From Kiloniellaceae bacterium (GTDB taxonomy: Bacteria > Pseudomonadota > Alphaproteobacteria > Kiloniellales > J153): a stretch of 64,000 nucleotides of DNA. Under the pieces are notes generated by a model that did not search any database, had not been told where the DNA came from, and was given only the letters and a program-made list of their open reading frames with translations. The first letter of the stretch is position 1, and every line of letters starts with the position of its first letter. A program made the translations under genes and the position numbers. The stretch is taken from NCBI GenBank assembly GCA_021776135.1, contig JAJFGL010000055.1:1-64000 (forward strand). The letters run 5' to 3'. Of this stretch, positions 1 through 8,331 are shown piece by piece.

Positions 1-403
1 CGGTGTGAATTCTCGGCTCGATTGTTCGCTCGTAATCCCAGATCATGGACAGCGGATAGCCGCTCTTTGCGGATGGCGACAGCGTAGGATTTCAGCTTGT
101 CTGTGGTAATGCGCTTCGGCGCGAAACCCTGCTTCTTCAGCGACTTTCGCAGCAATCGCCTCGCCGGCTTAGCGCATCGTCGTGGCTGGACCAGGAAGTC
201 GAGTACCTCGCCTTTGCCGTCTACCGCCCGCCACAGCCAATGTCTCCGGCCGCGGATCCTGATGACCATCTCGTCGAGATGCCAGCGTGCACTGGCGCGC
301 GGACGGCCGCGGCGACGATTGCCCGCAGTCAGTCGGCCGAACTTAAGGTACCAGCGTCGAACCGTTTCGATGGCTTTGTCAGACAAACCTGAACCGGCCT
401 GCG
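1..403 (-). mobile_element. IS6-family transposase, partial (window edge, 5' truncated)
   Basis: Reading the minus strand gives about 134 uninterrupted codons of an IS6-family DDE transposase. Visible landmarks, in order, are ETVRRWYLKFG near the N-terminal helix-turn-helix end, WHLDEM with the first catalytic Asp, WRAVDGKGEVLDF, TTDKLKSY with the second Asp, and NNRAENSH with the catalytic Glu at the window edge. All three acidic residues are present. The C-terminal part lies outside the window. The first ~50 residues expected of the family are missing, because the frame runs straight into the 3' end of the next transposase gene at about 400-425 with no recognisable start. It is therefore a truncated copy. 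It differs clearly in sequence from the copy at 425-1123, so this is not a simple duplication. The exact junction is uncertain by about 20 bases. Confidence 0.8.
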
Positions 404-424
404 AAGGTTGCCGGTCTGAGGCGT

Positions 425-1123
425 TCAGGCCGCCAGCTGACGCCACTCGGCCAGGGCGGCGGAGCGGTTTTGCTTGAAGATGTCGCGGCGGTTGAGGTGG
501 CGGTCCTGATTGAAATGATTATAGATCGAGGCATGGATCGAGGCGAATTTCTGAAGCGACTTTGCACGCCTGATTTTCGCCATCGCTCGCTCTCGTCGCC
601 GGAACGGTTGATGTGAATTTTCGGCTCGATTGTTGAGCCAACGTCCCGTTACCTGACGGACTTCATTGCCAATTTCTCTCATCGCCGCACCATATGAGCG
701 AGGACGGTCTGTGATGATACCCCTCTGTCGGCCATAGCACTTCATCGTCCGCTTCAAAAATTTGAGTGTAGCTCTACGATCCCTGCGTTTCGTCGCAAAA
801 ACTTCCATCACCTCGCCTTCATGGTCCACCGCCCGCCACATATAATGCATCTCCCCATTGATCTTCACGAAGACCTCTTCGAGATGCCAGCGCCACCGCG
901 GAAAGGCCCGCAGAAAAGCTGATCGCTTCTTCCTGATATTCGCTGCAAACATTGGACCGAACCGGTTCCACCAGAACCGCACCGTCTCGTGGCAGATATC
1001 GTTCCCCTGTTCATTAAGCAAATCCTCAACTTGCCGCAACGATAGCGAAAATCGGACGTACATCATCACCGCTAGGCGGATCACCTCGGGCGAGCTATTG
1101 AAATAACGGAATGGATTTCTCAT
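425..1123 (-). CDS. IS6-family transposase, full length, altered DDE motif
   Basis: This 232-residue protein has the size and order of an IS6-family transposase: an N-terminal HTH region (LSLRQVEDLL), ETVRFWWNRFG, the core WHLEEVFVKINGE, WRAVDHEGEV, ITDRPRSYG and NNRAENSHQPFRRRE, and a C-terminal FASIHASIYNHFN. Such enzymes move IS elements by cointegrate formation through a DDE catalytic triad. Here the first triad position, normally WHLDE, reads WHLEE (codons ctc gaa gag), while the second Asp and the final Glu are intact. An Asp-to-Glu change at this position usually cripples DDE enzymes, so the copy may be inactive; that is inference. The stop codon abuts the neighbouring truncated transposase, leaving no room for the usual terminal inverted repeat on that side. 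No convincing inverted repeat was found on the other side. Confidence 0.88.
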   Translation of the reverse strand: MRNPFRYFNSSPEVIRLAVMMYVRFSLSLRQVEDLLNEQGNDICHETVRFWWNRFGPMFAANIRKKRSAFLRAFPRWRWHLEEVFVKINGEMHYMWRAVDHEGEVMEVFATKRRDRRATLKFLKRTMKCYGRQRGIITDRPRSYGAAMREIGNEVRQVTGRWLNNRAENSHQPFRRRERAMAKIRRAKSLQKFASIHASIYNHFNQDRHLNRRDIFKQNRSAALAEWRQLAA

Positions 1124-1377
1124 CCGAGGAAGCTACAAATAGCGCTCCCAGCGCTTAAGCAATTTTACTCTGACAAAGCCTGTTTGGCGGATACCACCCA
1201 GAAAAGCGCTATATGCGTGATAAGAATGCCAAAGGCACCCGCCAGAACTAAATGTAGGATCTGGATACCTCGCCGCCGGGCGCTTGTATTGCCCGGCAGC
1301 CGGCTACTGACAATCCCGTAATATTGCAGTAACGTATTGCCGTCTTTAGCCAATCGACGGTGGAATTGGTGATCATC

Positions 1378-2112
1378 ATGTCAGGGGCCAATCCAGAGGC
1401 CTCAGAGACAGAACATCGAACCGCGCTAAAACCGTTGCCCGGCCTTCAACTGGCTGCAAGCGAGCGGTTATTGGCTCGATGCCGCGGTATTATGATACCG
1501 GCTGGACAGAGACTGTTCGATCAGGGCTCACTTCACACCTGCACCTACATCGTCGAGGAAGGGTTGGTCCGAACTTATTATTGTGCGTTGTCGGGTCGTG
1601 AGATCACACTTGGTTATTGGTCGGAAGGCAATCTAGTAGGCGGGCCGAATTTCTTCGGTGGCGGTTATCACATCTGGTCGGGAAAAGCCGTGCGCAAGAC
1701 CCGGGTGCTCGCGATCGGAGATTCCGATCTGAAGCAGTTGGCGACGCACGACCCAGATATCCTTTTTTGGGTAGCGGAGGCCATGGCCTTCAAGCTGCGT
1801 TGGTTGTCAATTCTGTTTCAACTGCACGGCACAGAGCCAGTGCGCCAGCGCCTTGCTAAAATACTCGTCATGCTGAGTGATATCTATGGCGCACCCGAGG
1901 ACGACCGAAGCGGTGGCGCAATCACCATCAAGCATAAGATCAGTCAAAGCGATCTAGCAACGCTGGTTGGTGCCTCGCGGCAGTGGACCAACAAGACTCT
2001 GAACGAACTGCAAGAACTCGGTCTGATCACGTTGGCTAACCGGCAAATCCGGATCCTTAACTTGCAGGGCCTCAACGCCATGAGCAGCGAAGAGATGGAT
2101 TTCGTTGATTGA
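1378..2112 (+). CDS. CRP/FNR-family transcriptional regulator
   Basis: This protein of about 244 residues has the CRP/FNR layout: an N-terminal cyclic-nucleotide-binding-type beta-roll (roughly residues 25-140, with IMIPAGQRLFDQGS and YIVEEGLVRTYY), a long dimerisation helix, and a C-terminal winged HTH (SQSDLATLVGASRQWTNKTL). The phosphate-binding pocket lacks the Arg-Ser pair that holds cAMP in Escherichia coli CRP; the equivalent stretch reads GGGYHIWSGK, so cAMP is unlikely to be its effector. There is no N-terminal cysteine cluster of the FNR type. ATG 1378 is preceded by GGTGA at 1368-1372; GTG 1360 is an in-frame alternative. It is the first gene of the accessory cluster and is the obvious candidate to bind the two CRP-type dyads at 2560 and 6615. 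Its ligand is unknown. Confidence 0.9.
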   Translation: MSGANPEASETEHRTALKPLPGLQLAASERLLARCRGIMIPAGQRLFDQGSLHTCTYIVEEGLVRTYYCALSGREITLGYWSEGNLVGGPNFFGGGYHIWSGKAVRKTRVLAIGDSDLKQLATHDPDILFWVAEAMAFKLRWLSILFQLHGTEPVRQRLAKILVMLSDIYGAPEDDRSGGAITIKHKISQSDLATLVGASRQWTNKTLNELQELGLITLANRQIRILNLQGLNAMSSEEMDFVD

Positions 2113-2802
2113 AGAGCCATCAGTCGGCTAACGCCGCGCCTGAACACGCTATCTCCGCGTCCGGCCGGACTGGCCGACACTGGGCGATTATCAGCATGCT
2201 TCATACTTAAAACCGCCTCGTATCGAGCAAGGTTGCGTTCGTTTTACAACACGACCCGTCGAGCCTCGAGATCGCGCTCGCATGTTAGTCCGACGACGTT
2301 TTAGTTAGTAGCCTTTAGCTCTTCGGTACGGATGAGCGAGACACTGACAAAGCCACTGCACCTTGCGCTTTTCCCACTGAAGAACCGGCAACTCCCAGCA
2401 CTCAACATGAACCACAAATTGCCGAGTGGTAACAAAGCCGTCACCGACTGCCATTAGACCCGGAACCTCGAGATGGGCAATCTACCACCCTATGTTGCGG
2501 TGCAACCAACGAGCAGGGAAATCAGAACATTGTATTGAGGCCGGCACTGAAACTCCGCATTGTCAACTGATTGACAGCGCGCCAATCCAGTGTGGGCGAC
2601 AGTTGTGTCACCTAATAGTCCCAAGACGAGGACGTACGGATGGGGATGGATTAGTCGCCGGAACGGTTTGTTAGATAAAAATCGATGCGAACGGCCGGAG
2701 ACCGTACATCAATACATGCCCGTTCGTATCTCGTTCGGTATTGCCCTAACCGGGCCGGTAAAAAATAACCAAGAACTAATGCAAGTGTAGCGGAGGCGCA
2801 TT
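2113..2802 (+). other. Long intergenic leader before the TRAP permease gene
   Basis: No open frame in these 690 bases looks like a gene: the small frames have no ribosome-binding site and no recognisable motif. The stretch holds a CRP-type dyad (2560-2577) and ends with a good Shine-Dalgarno sequence, GGAGG at 2792-2796, before the TTG start of the permease gene. By eye it is less GC-rich than the core genome to the right. No clear sigma-70 -10 element could be assigned, although the right arm of the dyad forms a TTGACA hexamer. Confidence 0.6.
2560..2577. promoter_or_regulatory. CRP/FNR-type operator, copy 1
   Basis: The sequence TTGTCA-ACTGAT-TGACAG is a dyad with 6-nt spacing. Its core TGTCA-N6-TGACA has the geometry of CRP-family sites (CRP itself uses TGTGA-N6-TCACA). 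A second copy sits at 6615-6632, sharing TGTCA, the spacer half TGAT and TGACAG. This copy lies about 225 bp upstream of the TRAP permease start. The right arm contains TTGACA, a sigma-70 -35 hexamer, so the site may overlap a promoter. Confidence 0.6.
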
Positions 2803-4773
2803 TTGGAGCGAGTTGTCAGTCTGGCGTTGTACACGATTGTCGTCTTCGCGGCGGTCTACCAGATGGCCGCGATCCTTTACCCACTACAAGGTGCGCTGGA
2901 GTTCTATTACTTCCACCTTGGGTTGGTTCTGGTCATCGTCACCTTTGACATAGCGCGGACCAAAGCTGGCGAGTCGGATTCGTTTCACCGTGGCGTGTGG
3001 CTTGCGATTCTCTCAATCGTAGGCGGTCTCGCCATTGGCGCCAGCGCCTACCTCTATCTCAACATCGGCGAAATCGAATTCCGGCAACCCTTCATTACGG
3101 AAGTGGATTTCGCCGCGGGCGCCATTCTGATCGGCTGTGTCTTGGTGCTCACGTATCTGGTTTGGGGCGGGATTTTGACCGGAGTCATCGCCCTCGGAAT
3201 TCTCTATTTCATATTTGGGGATCTGTTGTCAGGGGCGATGCATTACAGGCCGCCCGAGAGCGAGATCATCATGAGCTACCTCGCCGGCATGGGCGGTGCA
3301 CGAGGTGTAATCTGGGGAATTCCCCTGTCCGCCAACACGTTGTTCTTAATCATTGTGTTTGGCGGCTTGCTCAAGGGGACTCGGATTCTTGAGTTGTTCA
3401 ACGAAGTTGGCAAACTGCTCCTTGCCGTCAGCCGCGGTGGGATCTGCTACTCCTCGATCCTGGCCAGCACGGCAATCGGCATGGTAACGGGCCAGGCGGT
3501 CGCCAACGTTGCCCTGTCAGGGTCCGTGACGATCCCCTCCATGAAGCAACGCGGCCTCTCCGGCGCACAGGCCGGCGCGGTCGAGGTTGTGTCCTCGCTC
3601 GGCAGTCAGATCATACCGCCGATCATGGGGCTCGGTGGATTTTTGATGGCCGTGAATCTCGGGGTGCCTTACGCGGATATTGCCACGGCGGCAATTATCC
3701 CTGCGGTGCTGTTTATTGCGATCCTATTCGTTGCCGCTTACTTCCTCGCCGAATCGATACCGTCACTCAAAATCCGGTCGGAGAGCGTAGACAAAGGAAG
3801 CATTCTTTGGATGCTCCCCTCATTCCTAACCTCCTTCGGTACCCTGCTCGCCCTGCTCTACCTGCGTTTTTCGCCGGGCTACGCGGCATTTTGGGCAATC
3901 CTGCTGTTGGTTAGCCTGTCGTTCGCACGCCCCGCCGCGTACCGGCCCACGTTTAACGATTTGTTCTCTGGACTGGTCTACGGCGTCGTCTCCGCCGCCA
4001 ACCTCGGTCTTATCCTCGCCGGAATCGGCATCTTGATCCAGGTTCTGGTGACCACCGGCGCGGGCTTCAATCTTGGCCGTATCATCATGCTTGCAGCGGG
4101 CGATAACGTCGGCCTGGCCTTGGTTCTGGGCATGGTGTTGTCGCTGATCATCGGTCTGGGTTTGCCAACACCCGCCGCCTACGCACTGAGCGCGATAATC
4201 ATGATCCCATTCCTCGTGGATATGGGCGTCACACCGATCGTGGCACATTTCTTCGGCTTCTATTTCGCGATCTTTTCGGCAGTTACGCCGCCGGTTGCCG
4301 TGGGAGTCATGGCAGCAACGCGCATATCGGGCGCCTCGTTCTACGAGACCGTCATCCAGTCCGGGAAAATGGCCTTGGTCCCGGTTTTGATACCCTTCAC
4401 CTTCGTCGCATATCCCAACGTGCTCGAGTTTCCGGCGATCACTGTCGAGACGACCGTCGTCTGTCTTGCGCTTCTGGCAACAACTGCAATGTGGGGAGCG
4501 TCAATCTACGGTGTGATAGGTCGTCATCTGAACTGGCTGGAGCGCTCAGGGTTCTTGCTTGGGCCGGCCCTCTACCTGGCATTGCTCATCACCAAAGACC
4601 TAATCTACGCAGCACCCATCCTGGTCGTAGCAACCGCAATGGTGGTTCTCCGAGTGTTGGTTGCGCAACGGCAACGCGGAGCAGTGATGTTTCGAGCGAT
4701 GACCGCGGAACAGCAGCACAGAGCAACAGAGACCGCAGTGACGCCCAAGGCCCGTGCGGCGCCGAGCGAGTAA
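2803..4773 (+). CDS. TRAP transporter fused permease (DctQM-type, TAXI class)
   Basis: This 656-residue, very hydrophobic protein has about 16 predicted membrane spans. It matches the fused form of TRAP transporter in which the small four-span subunit (residues ~1-110) is joined to the large twelve-span subunit. Family signatures visible are GTRILELFNEVGKLL, the stretch at 3477-3540 encoding TAIGMVTGQAVANV, GSQIIPPIMGLGGFLMA, and GLGLPTPAAYALSAII. Such permeases use an ion gradient to import organic acids delivered by a periplasmic binding protein; the matching TAXI-type protein is two genes downstream. The start is TTG, supported by GGAGG six bases upstream. The C-terminal ~60 residues are hydrophilic. 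The cognate substrate cannot be read from the sequence. It heads the first transcription unit of the cluster. Confidence 0.93.
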   Translation: MERVVSLALYTIVVFAAVYQMAAILYPLQGALEFYYFHLGLVLVIVTFDIARTKAGESDSFHRGVWLAILSIVGGLAIGASAYLYLNIGEIEFRQPFITEVDFAAGAILIGCVLVLTYLVWGGILTGVIALGILYFIFGDLLSGAMHYRPPESEIIMSYLAGMGGARGVIWGIPLSANTLFLIIVFGGLLKGTRILELFNEVGKLLLAVSRGGICYSSILASTAIGMVTGQAVANVALSGSVTIPSMKQRGLSGAQAGAVEVVSSLGSQIIPPIMGLGGFLMAVNLGVPYADIATAAIIPAVLFIAILFVAAYFLAESIPSLKIRSESVDKGSILWMLPSFLTSFGTLLALLYLRFSPGYAAFWAILLLVSLSFARPAAYRPTFNDLFSGLVYGVVSAANLGLILAGIGILIQVLVTTGAGFNLGRIIMLAAGDNVGLALVLGMVLSLIIGLGLPTPAAYALSAIIMIPFLVDMGVTPIVAHFFGFYFAIFSAVTPPVAVGVMAATRISGASFYETVIQSGKMALVPVLIPFTFVAYPNVLEFPAITVETTVVCLALLATTAMWGASIYGVIGRHLNWLERSGFLLGPALYLALLITKDLIYAAPILVVATAMVVLRVLVAQRQRGAVMFRAMTAEQQHRATETAVTPKARAAPSE

Positions 4774-4810
4774 TCGGCGCCAAACGTTCGACAAACATAA
4801 GGAGACCAAA

Positions 4811-5506
4811 ATGCCCAAGACTTTACTATTCGATACCTGGGGAACTCTCGTCGACAACTACTCTATCGCCGATGTAATCGAGCCTTATGTGTTCGAATCC
4901 CACACCGCCCAGAAGATCTCGGAGGATTGGCGGTTCCAACATAAATGGGCGATGTTCTATCTGACCTTGTGCGATTCCTTCGTTCCGCACCCCGGCCTCA
5001 ACGAAGCCTGCCTGCGCTGGGCGCTGGACCTGCATCACGTCGAGCTTTCGGATGAGGCGATCAAGGACATCAACGCCCAATATCACAAGCTGCGCGCCTA
5101 TCCCGACGTGGTCGGTGCCCTCAAGGCGCTCAAGGAGCAGGGCCTCACGATCAAGATCATCGCCAATCCGACGAAGAAGATGATCGAGGATCACAGTAAG
5201 TTTGCTGGCACGCGGCCCTATATCGATGAAATCATCAGCTCCGGAGAGGAAGCCAAGGCATTCAAGCCGTCACCCAAGGTCTATCAGCTGGGTATCGAAC
5301 GGGCCGGTTGTCCCAAGGAAGACATTCTGTGGGTCACGAGCCACTTCTGGGAGGCCGTCGGCGCCGTTCGCCAGGGCTTGAGAGTTGCTTGGACTAACCG
5401 TGCACGCCAACCTCCGTTGAAGATCGGCATCAAGCCGACATACACAACGAAGAACCTACAGGAGTTAGCCGACATCCTAACGGCAGAGCAGGAGCGTAAG
5501 CAGTAG
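4811..5506 (+). CDS. HAD-superfamily hydrolase, 2-haloacid dehalogenase-like
   Basis: This protein of about 231 residues starts at ATG 4811 behind AAGGAG and resembles the type II L-2-haloacid dehalogenases. Motif I is LLFDTWGTLVD with the nucleophilic Asp, followed by an Arg in EDWRFQHKW, motif III Lys in AFKPSPKVYQ and a motif IV region WVTSHFWEAVGA. Compared with the well-studied L-DEX enzyme, three catalytic-pocket residues differ: the motif II Ser is Ala (IIANPTKK), the Asn of motif IV is His, and the following Asp is Glu. The core nucleophile, Arg, Lys, Tyr and one Ser are kept. It should therefore be a hydrolase of a related but different substrate, perhaps a substituted organic acid brought in by the flanking TRAP system. 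It sits between the permease and its binding protein, presumably co-transcribed. Whether it really dehalogenates is uncertain. Confidence 0.85.
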   Translation: MPKTLLFDTWGTLVDNYSIADVIEPYVFESHTAQKISEDWRFQHKWAMFYLTLCDSFVPHPGLNEACLRWALDLHHVELSDEAIKDINAQYHKLRAYPDVVGALKALKEQGLTIKIIANPTKKMIEDHSKFAGTRPYIDEIISSGEEAKAFKPSPKVYQLGIERAGCPKEDILWVTSHFWEAVGAVRQGLRVAWTNRARQPPLKIGIKPTYTTKNLQELADILTAEQERKQ

Positions 5507-5559
5507 CCCGCGCTCAAACCACCAGAACATAAATCAGACAAGACAATAGGGAGGAAGCC

Positions 5560-6597
5560 ATGCAGATCAATATAAGGTCGACGGTCCAGAGAGCCAGCGC
5601 GATGGTGCTGGCTACGGTCTTGGCGATCCTGGTAGCCAGCGCGGCCAGCGCCGAACCCAAAACCGTGCGGATATTGATGTCGCCCAGCGGATCCGGGCCT
5701 TACAACGCTTTTGCTACGATTCAGACACATATGGAGGAGTTCTCCGACAAGCTTCGACTGAGCGTTGAGGAAACTCCTGGATTTAATTTCAACGTGAAGT
5801 ACATGGCAGCCCATCCGGATCGGTTTAACGATACTGTTTTCGGTTCCGGTACGGTGCTCGATTGGGCCGCGAAAACCGGCCAAGCGCCGTTCTACCCCGA
5901 GCCTTTGAAGGCCGCTGCCGACTTCCGCGTGATTGGGGTGCTTGGCCTTACTTATAACGTGTGGGTGACAACCGATACAGCGATCAAGGGGCCGGACGAT
6001 TTCGTCGGCAAGCGTGTCGGCATCGGGCTCTTGACTCAGAACGAATGGGGCATGCACCAGCGCATGCTGCTCGATGCTTGGGGCTTGACGCCAAAGCTTA
6101 GCAGCCTCGATACACTCGGCACGTCGGCGAATATCCAGGCGCTGCTCGATGGACGGACCCACGTTGGCACGCTATTCGGCCTGACCAGCGCCGACGGTGC
6201 GCATACGGTGGTGACGGGACCGCACCGCCAGCTCGAGGCCTCGAACCGCGATTGGCGTTATGTCGTCGTGCCTCCAGCGATGATCGAGGGCTACATTGCC
6301 AAGACCGGTGCGCCATTCCGTGTCGTAGACTACGCGCCGAGGACTCTGCCGAACCAGCCGGACCGGCTAACGACATTTGGCGATGTGCTTCTGCTCGAGG
6401 CGCACAAATCGTTCCCGGATGATGCCGCCTACGAACTGGTTCGTGTGCTCGTTGCGAACTACGAGAAGATTAGCAAGTACAGCGCGCTGACTCGTGTCTG
6501 GAGCGGAACTACCTTGGCTTATACCGCAGATACCAAGGCCGAGCTATTTCACCCGGGTGCACTCAAGGCATATCGGGACCTTGGCCTGATCAAGTGA
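5560..6597 (+). CDS. TAXI-family TRAP solute-binding protein
   Basis: This 345-residue exported protein has a Sec signal peptide (about residues 1-31, cleavage after ASAASA). The mature part resembles the TAXI family of TRAP binding proteins: VRILMSPSGSGPYNAFATI at the start, an N-lobe segment FRVIGVLGL.YNVWV, GPDDFVGKRVGIG and SANIQALLDGRTHVGTLFG. These proteins capture an organic anion in the periplasm and pass it to the fused TRAP permease, encoded here by the gene at 2803. ATG 5560 is preceded by GGGAGG. It is the last gene before the second operator, so the unit permease-HAD-TAXI appears to end here. The insert between permease and binding protein is unusual, because the two are normally adjacent. 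Confidence 0.9.
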   Translation: MQINIRSTVQRASAMVLATVLAILVASAASAEPKTVRILMSPSGSGPYNAFATIQTHMEEFSDKLRLSVEETPGFNFNVKYMAAHPDRFNDTVFGSGTVLDWAAKTGQAPFYPEPLKAAADFRVIGVLGLTYNVWVTTDTAIKGPDDFVGKRVGIGLLTQNEWGMHQRMLLDAWGLTPKLSSLDTLGTSANIQALLDGRTHVGTLFGLTSADGAHTVVTGPHRQLEASNRDWRYVVVPPAMIEGYIAKTGAPFRVVDYAPRTLPNQPDRLTTFGDVLLLEAHKSFPDDAAYELVRVLVANYEKISKYSALTRVWSGTTLAYTADTKAELFHPGALKAYRDLGLIK

Positions 6598-6614
6598 TCT
6601 GGCCGCCGGACGAT

Positions 6615-6632
6615 CTGTCAGGTGATTGACAG
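6615..6632. promoter_or_regulatory. CRP/FNR-type operator, copy 2
   Basis: CTGTCA-GGTGAT-TGACAG is a perfect 6+6 inverted repeat with a 6-nt spacer, and matches the dyad at 2560-2577 at 15 of 18 positions. It lies just after the TAXI gene stop and about 195 bp before the molybdoenzyme start, in the only long gap between the two halves of the cluster. The right arm again creates a TTGACA hexamer, with GGTCTA at a plausible -10 distance. The local CRP-family protein is the likely ligand (inference). Confidence 0.65.
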
Positions 6633-6826
6633 AATGCGCCCCACTTCGGGTCTAAGCTTCATCCATCTTCCGATGCGGTGCGGCAACCGAAGCGATAAAG
6701 CGTCTGGTGAGCCCGGCGAGACGTCGTTGATCCGGATCTGCCAGGCTAAACGATGCCGATTTTCTACCAGGGCATGGCCGGCCCCGGAGGTGTAAGCCAC
6801 GTTAGGCAATAGGGGAGGAAAGAAAA

Positions 6827-8275
6827 ATGACAACGAAAAGCCAGAGGCCGGAGGTGGTCCACGACTACCCGGATACCTCCGCATACGATCCCAAAACTCG
6901 ACGCATGATGGATACGATGATTGCGGCAGAGCGACGCTTTCTCGCTGAGCGCGAGCTTGAAGAATGCGAGTGCAAAGACGGAATGTTCCCCAATCCGGCG
7001 GCAAGCGTGACGAGCCGCAGGGGATTTATGGCAGGTACGGCCATCGCTATGGCGACGGCGGGCGCGTTACCTAGGCTGGCAAGCGCCGCCGCGCCGCCCG
7101 GTGCGGTCGAATACGCGGTGCCCGAGGATCCGACCAAAGTGCAGGGCCGGCCGATCGCGCAAGACGGTGGTTACGGTACCCGCTCGCAGTTCGAGACCGA
7201 GGTGCGTTGGCGCTTCCCGACAAAGACGCTCGAATCGTCATGGACCATGACACCTCTCGACAAAAGCCGGGGTATGGTTACGCCCTCCGGCCTGCATTTC
7301 GAACGTCACCACGGCGGCATCCCGACAATCGATCCGGCACGGCACACGCTAACCGTACACGGCATGGCGAAGCGGCCAAAGAAATACACGATGGCAGACT
7401 TGATGCGTTTTCCGTCGGTGACGCGTTTTCACTTCATCGAATGCTCCGGCAACACCTTCACCGAATGGAAGCAAGCGATGATGAAAACCGTGCAGGTGAC
7501 GCACGGATTGACCAGCACGTCGGAATGGACCGGCGTACCACTTTCTACGATCCTCAGCGAGGTCGGTATCAAGGATGGGGCCGCCTGGATACTTGCCGAG
7601 GGCGCAGACGCGGCTGTCATGACGCGCAGCATCCCGATCGACAAGTGCTGGAGCGACGCAATGCTGGTCTACGCGCAGAACGGCGAGGCGCTCAGGCCAG
7701 AGCAAGGTTATCCGCTCCGGCTCCTGCTTCCGGGCTGGGAGGGGAATACTCACATCAAGTGGCTCAGGCGACTCGAAATCAGCGACAAGCCGTTCATGAC
7801 GCGCGAGGAAACGTCGAAATACACCGACCAGGTCAAGATTGGGTTGGCGCGACAGTTCACCTTCACGATGGAAGCGAAGTCGGTGATTACCTTCCCATCG
7901 GGCGAGATGAAGCTACCCGGCCCGGGGTTTTATGAGGTGACCGGCATTGCATGGTCCGGACGCGGCAAGATACAGCGGGTCGAGATCTCAACCGATGGCG
8001 GCAAGATCTGGCACTTAGCGGCGTTGCAAGGCCCTGTCCTGCCGATCAGCCACACGCGATTCCGTTTCCCGTGGAAGTGGGATGGCACGCCCGCGATGCT
8101 GCAAAGCCGTTGCATCGACGAGACCGGCTATGTTCAGCCGACGATACAGGATCTCGTCGCAGCACGTGGCGTCGACGGACATCCTAAATTCGGCTCCATC
8201 TATCATAACAACGGGGTGCAGACTTGGCTGATCAACCCCGATGGATCGGTCGTAAACGGTAACCACCAGGCGTGA
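6827..8275 (+). CDS. SoxC-like molybdenum sulfite-oxidase-family oxidoreductase, Tat-exported
   Basis: This 482-residue protein belongs to the sulfite oxidase family and resembles the SoxC group. The catalytic domain carries HFIECSGN, whose Cys is the expected molybdenum ligand, then TSTSEWTGVPLSTIL, GYPLRLLLPGWEGNTHIKWLRRL and a C-terminal Mo-co dimerisation domain (GIAWSGRGKIQRVEISTDGG). A Tat signal, SRRGFMAGTAIAM, begins only at about residue 63. It is preceded by a charged leader containing EECECKDG, an unusually long n-region. ATG 6827 has GGGGAGG upstream. The enzyme should act in the periplasm, passing electrons to the cytochrome encoded next. The substrate could be sulfite released during organosulfonate breakdown, but the family includes other activities, so this is not proved. 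Confidence 0.9.
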   Translation: MTTKSQRPEVVHDYPDTSAYDPKTRRMMDTMIAAERRFLAERELEECECKDGMFPNPAASVTSRRGFMAGTAIAMATAGALPRLASAAAPPGAVEYAVPEDPTKVQGRPIAQDGGYGTRSQFETEVRWRFPTKTLESSWTMTPLDKSRGMVTPSGLHFERHHGGIPTIDPARHTLTVHGMAKRPKKYTMADLMRFPSVTRFHFIECSGNTFTEWKQAMMKTVQVTHGLTSTSEWTGVPLSTILSEVGIKDGAAWILAEGADAAVMTRSIPIDKCWSDAMLVYAQNGEALRPEQGYPLRLLLPGWEGNTHIKWLRRLEISDKPFMTREETSKYTDQVKIGLARQFTFTMEAKSVITFPSGEMKLPGPGFYEVTGIAWSGRGKIQRVEISTDGGKIWHLAALQGPVLPISHTRFRFPWKWDGTPAMLQSRCIDETGYVQPTIQDLVAARGVDGHPKFGSIYHNNGVQTWLINPDGSVVNGNHQA

Positions 8276-8331
8276 ATGCGCCACGGCATCCGTTTCAGAG
8301 CCAATCCCAATTGAATTGCGGGAGGATCACT

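Noticed and set aside
1165-1353. 62-residue minus-strand frame with one hydrophobic stretch
   Set aside because: TTG start without ribosome-binding site, next to an IS end and facing the crp gene; no recognisable family.
2426-2790. Two overlapping small frames upstream of the TRAP gene
   Set aside because: No Shine-Dalgarno sequence, no motif, and they lie across the operator; treated as leader DNA.
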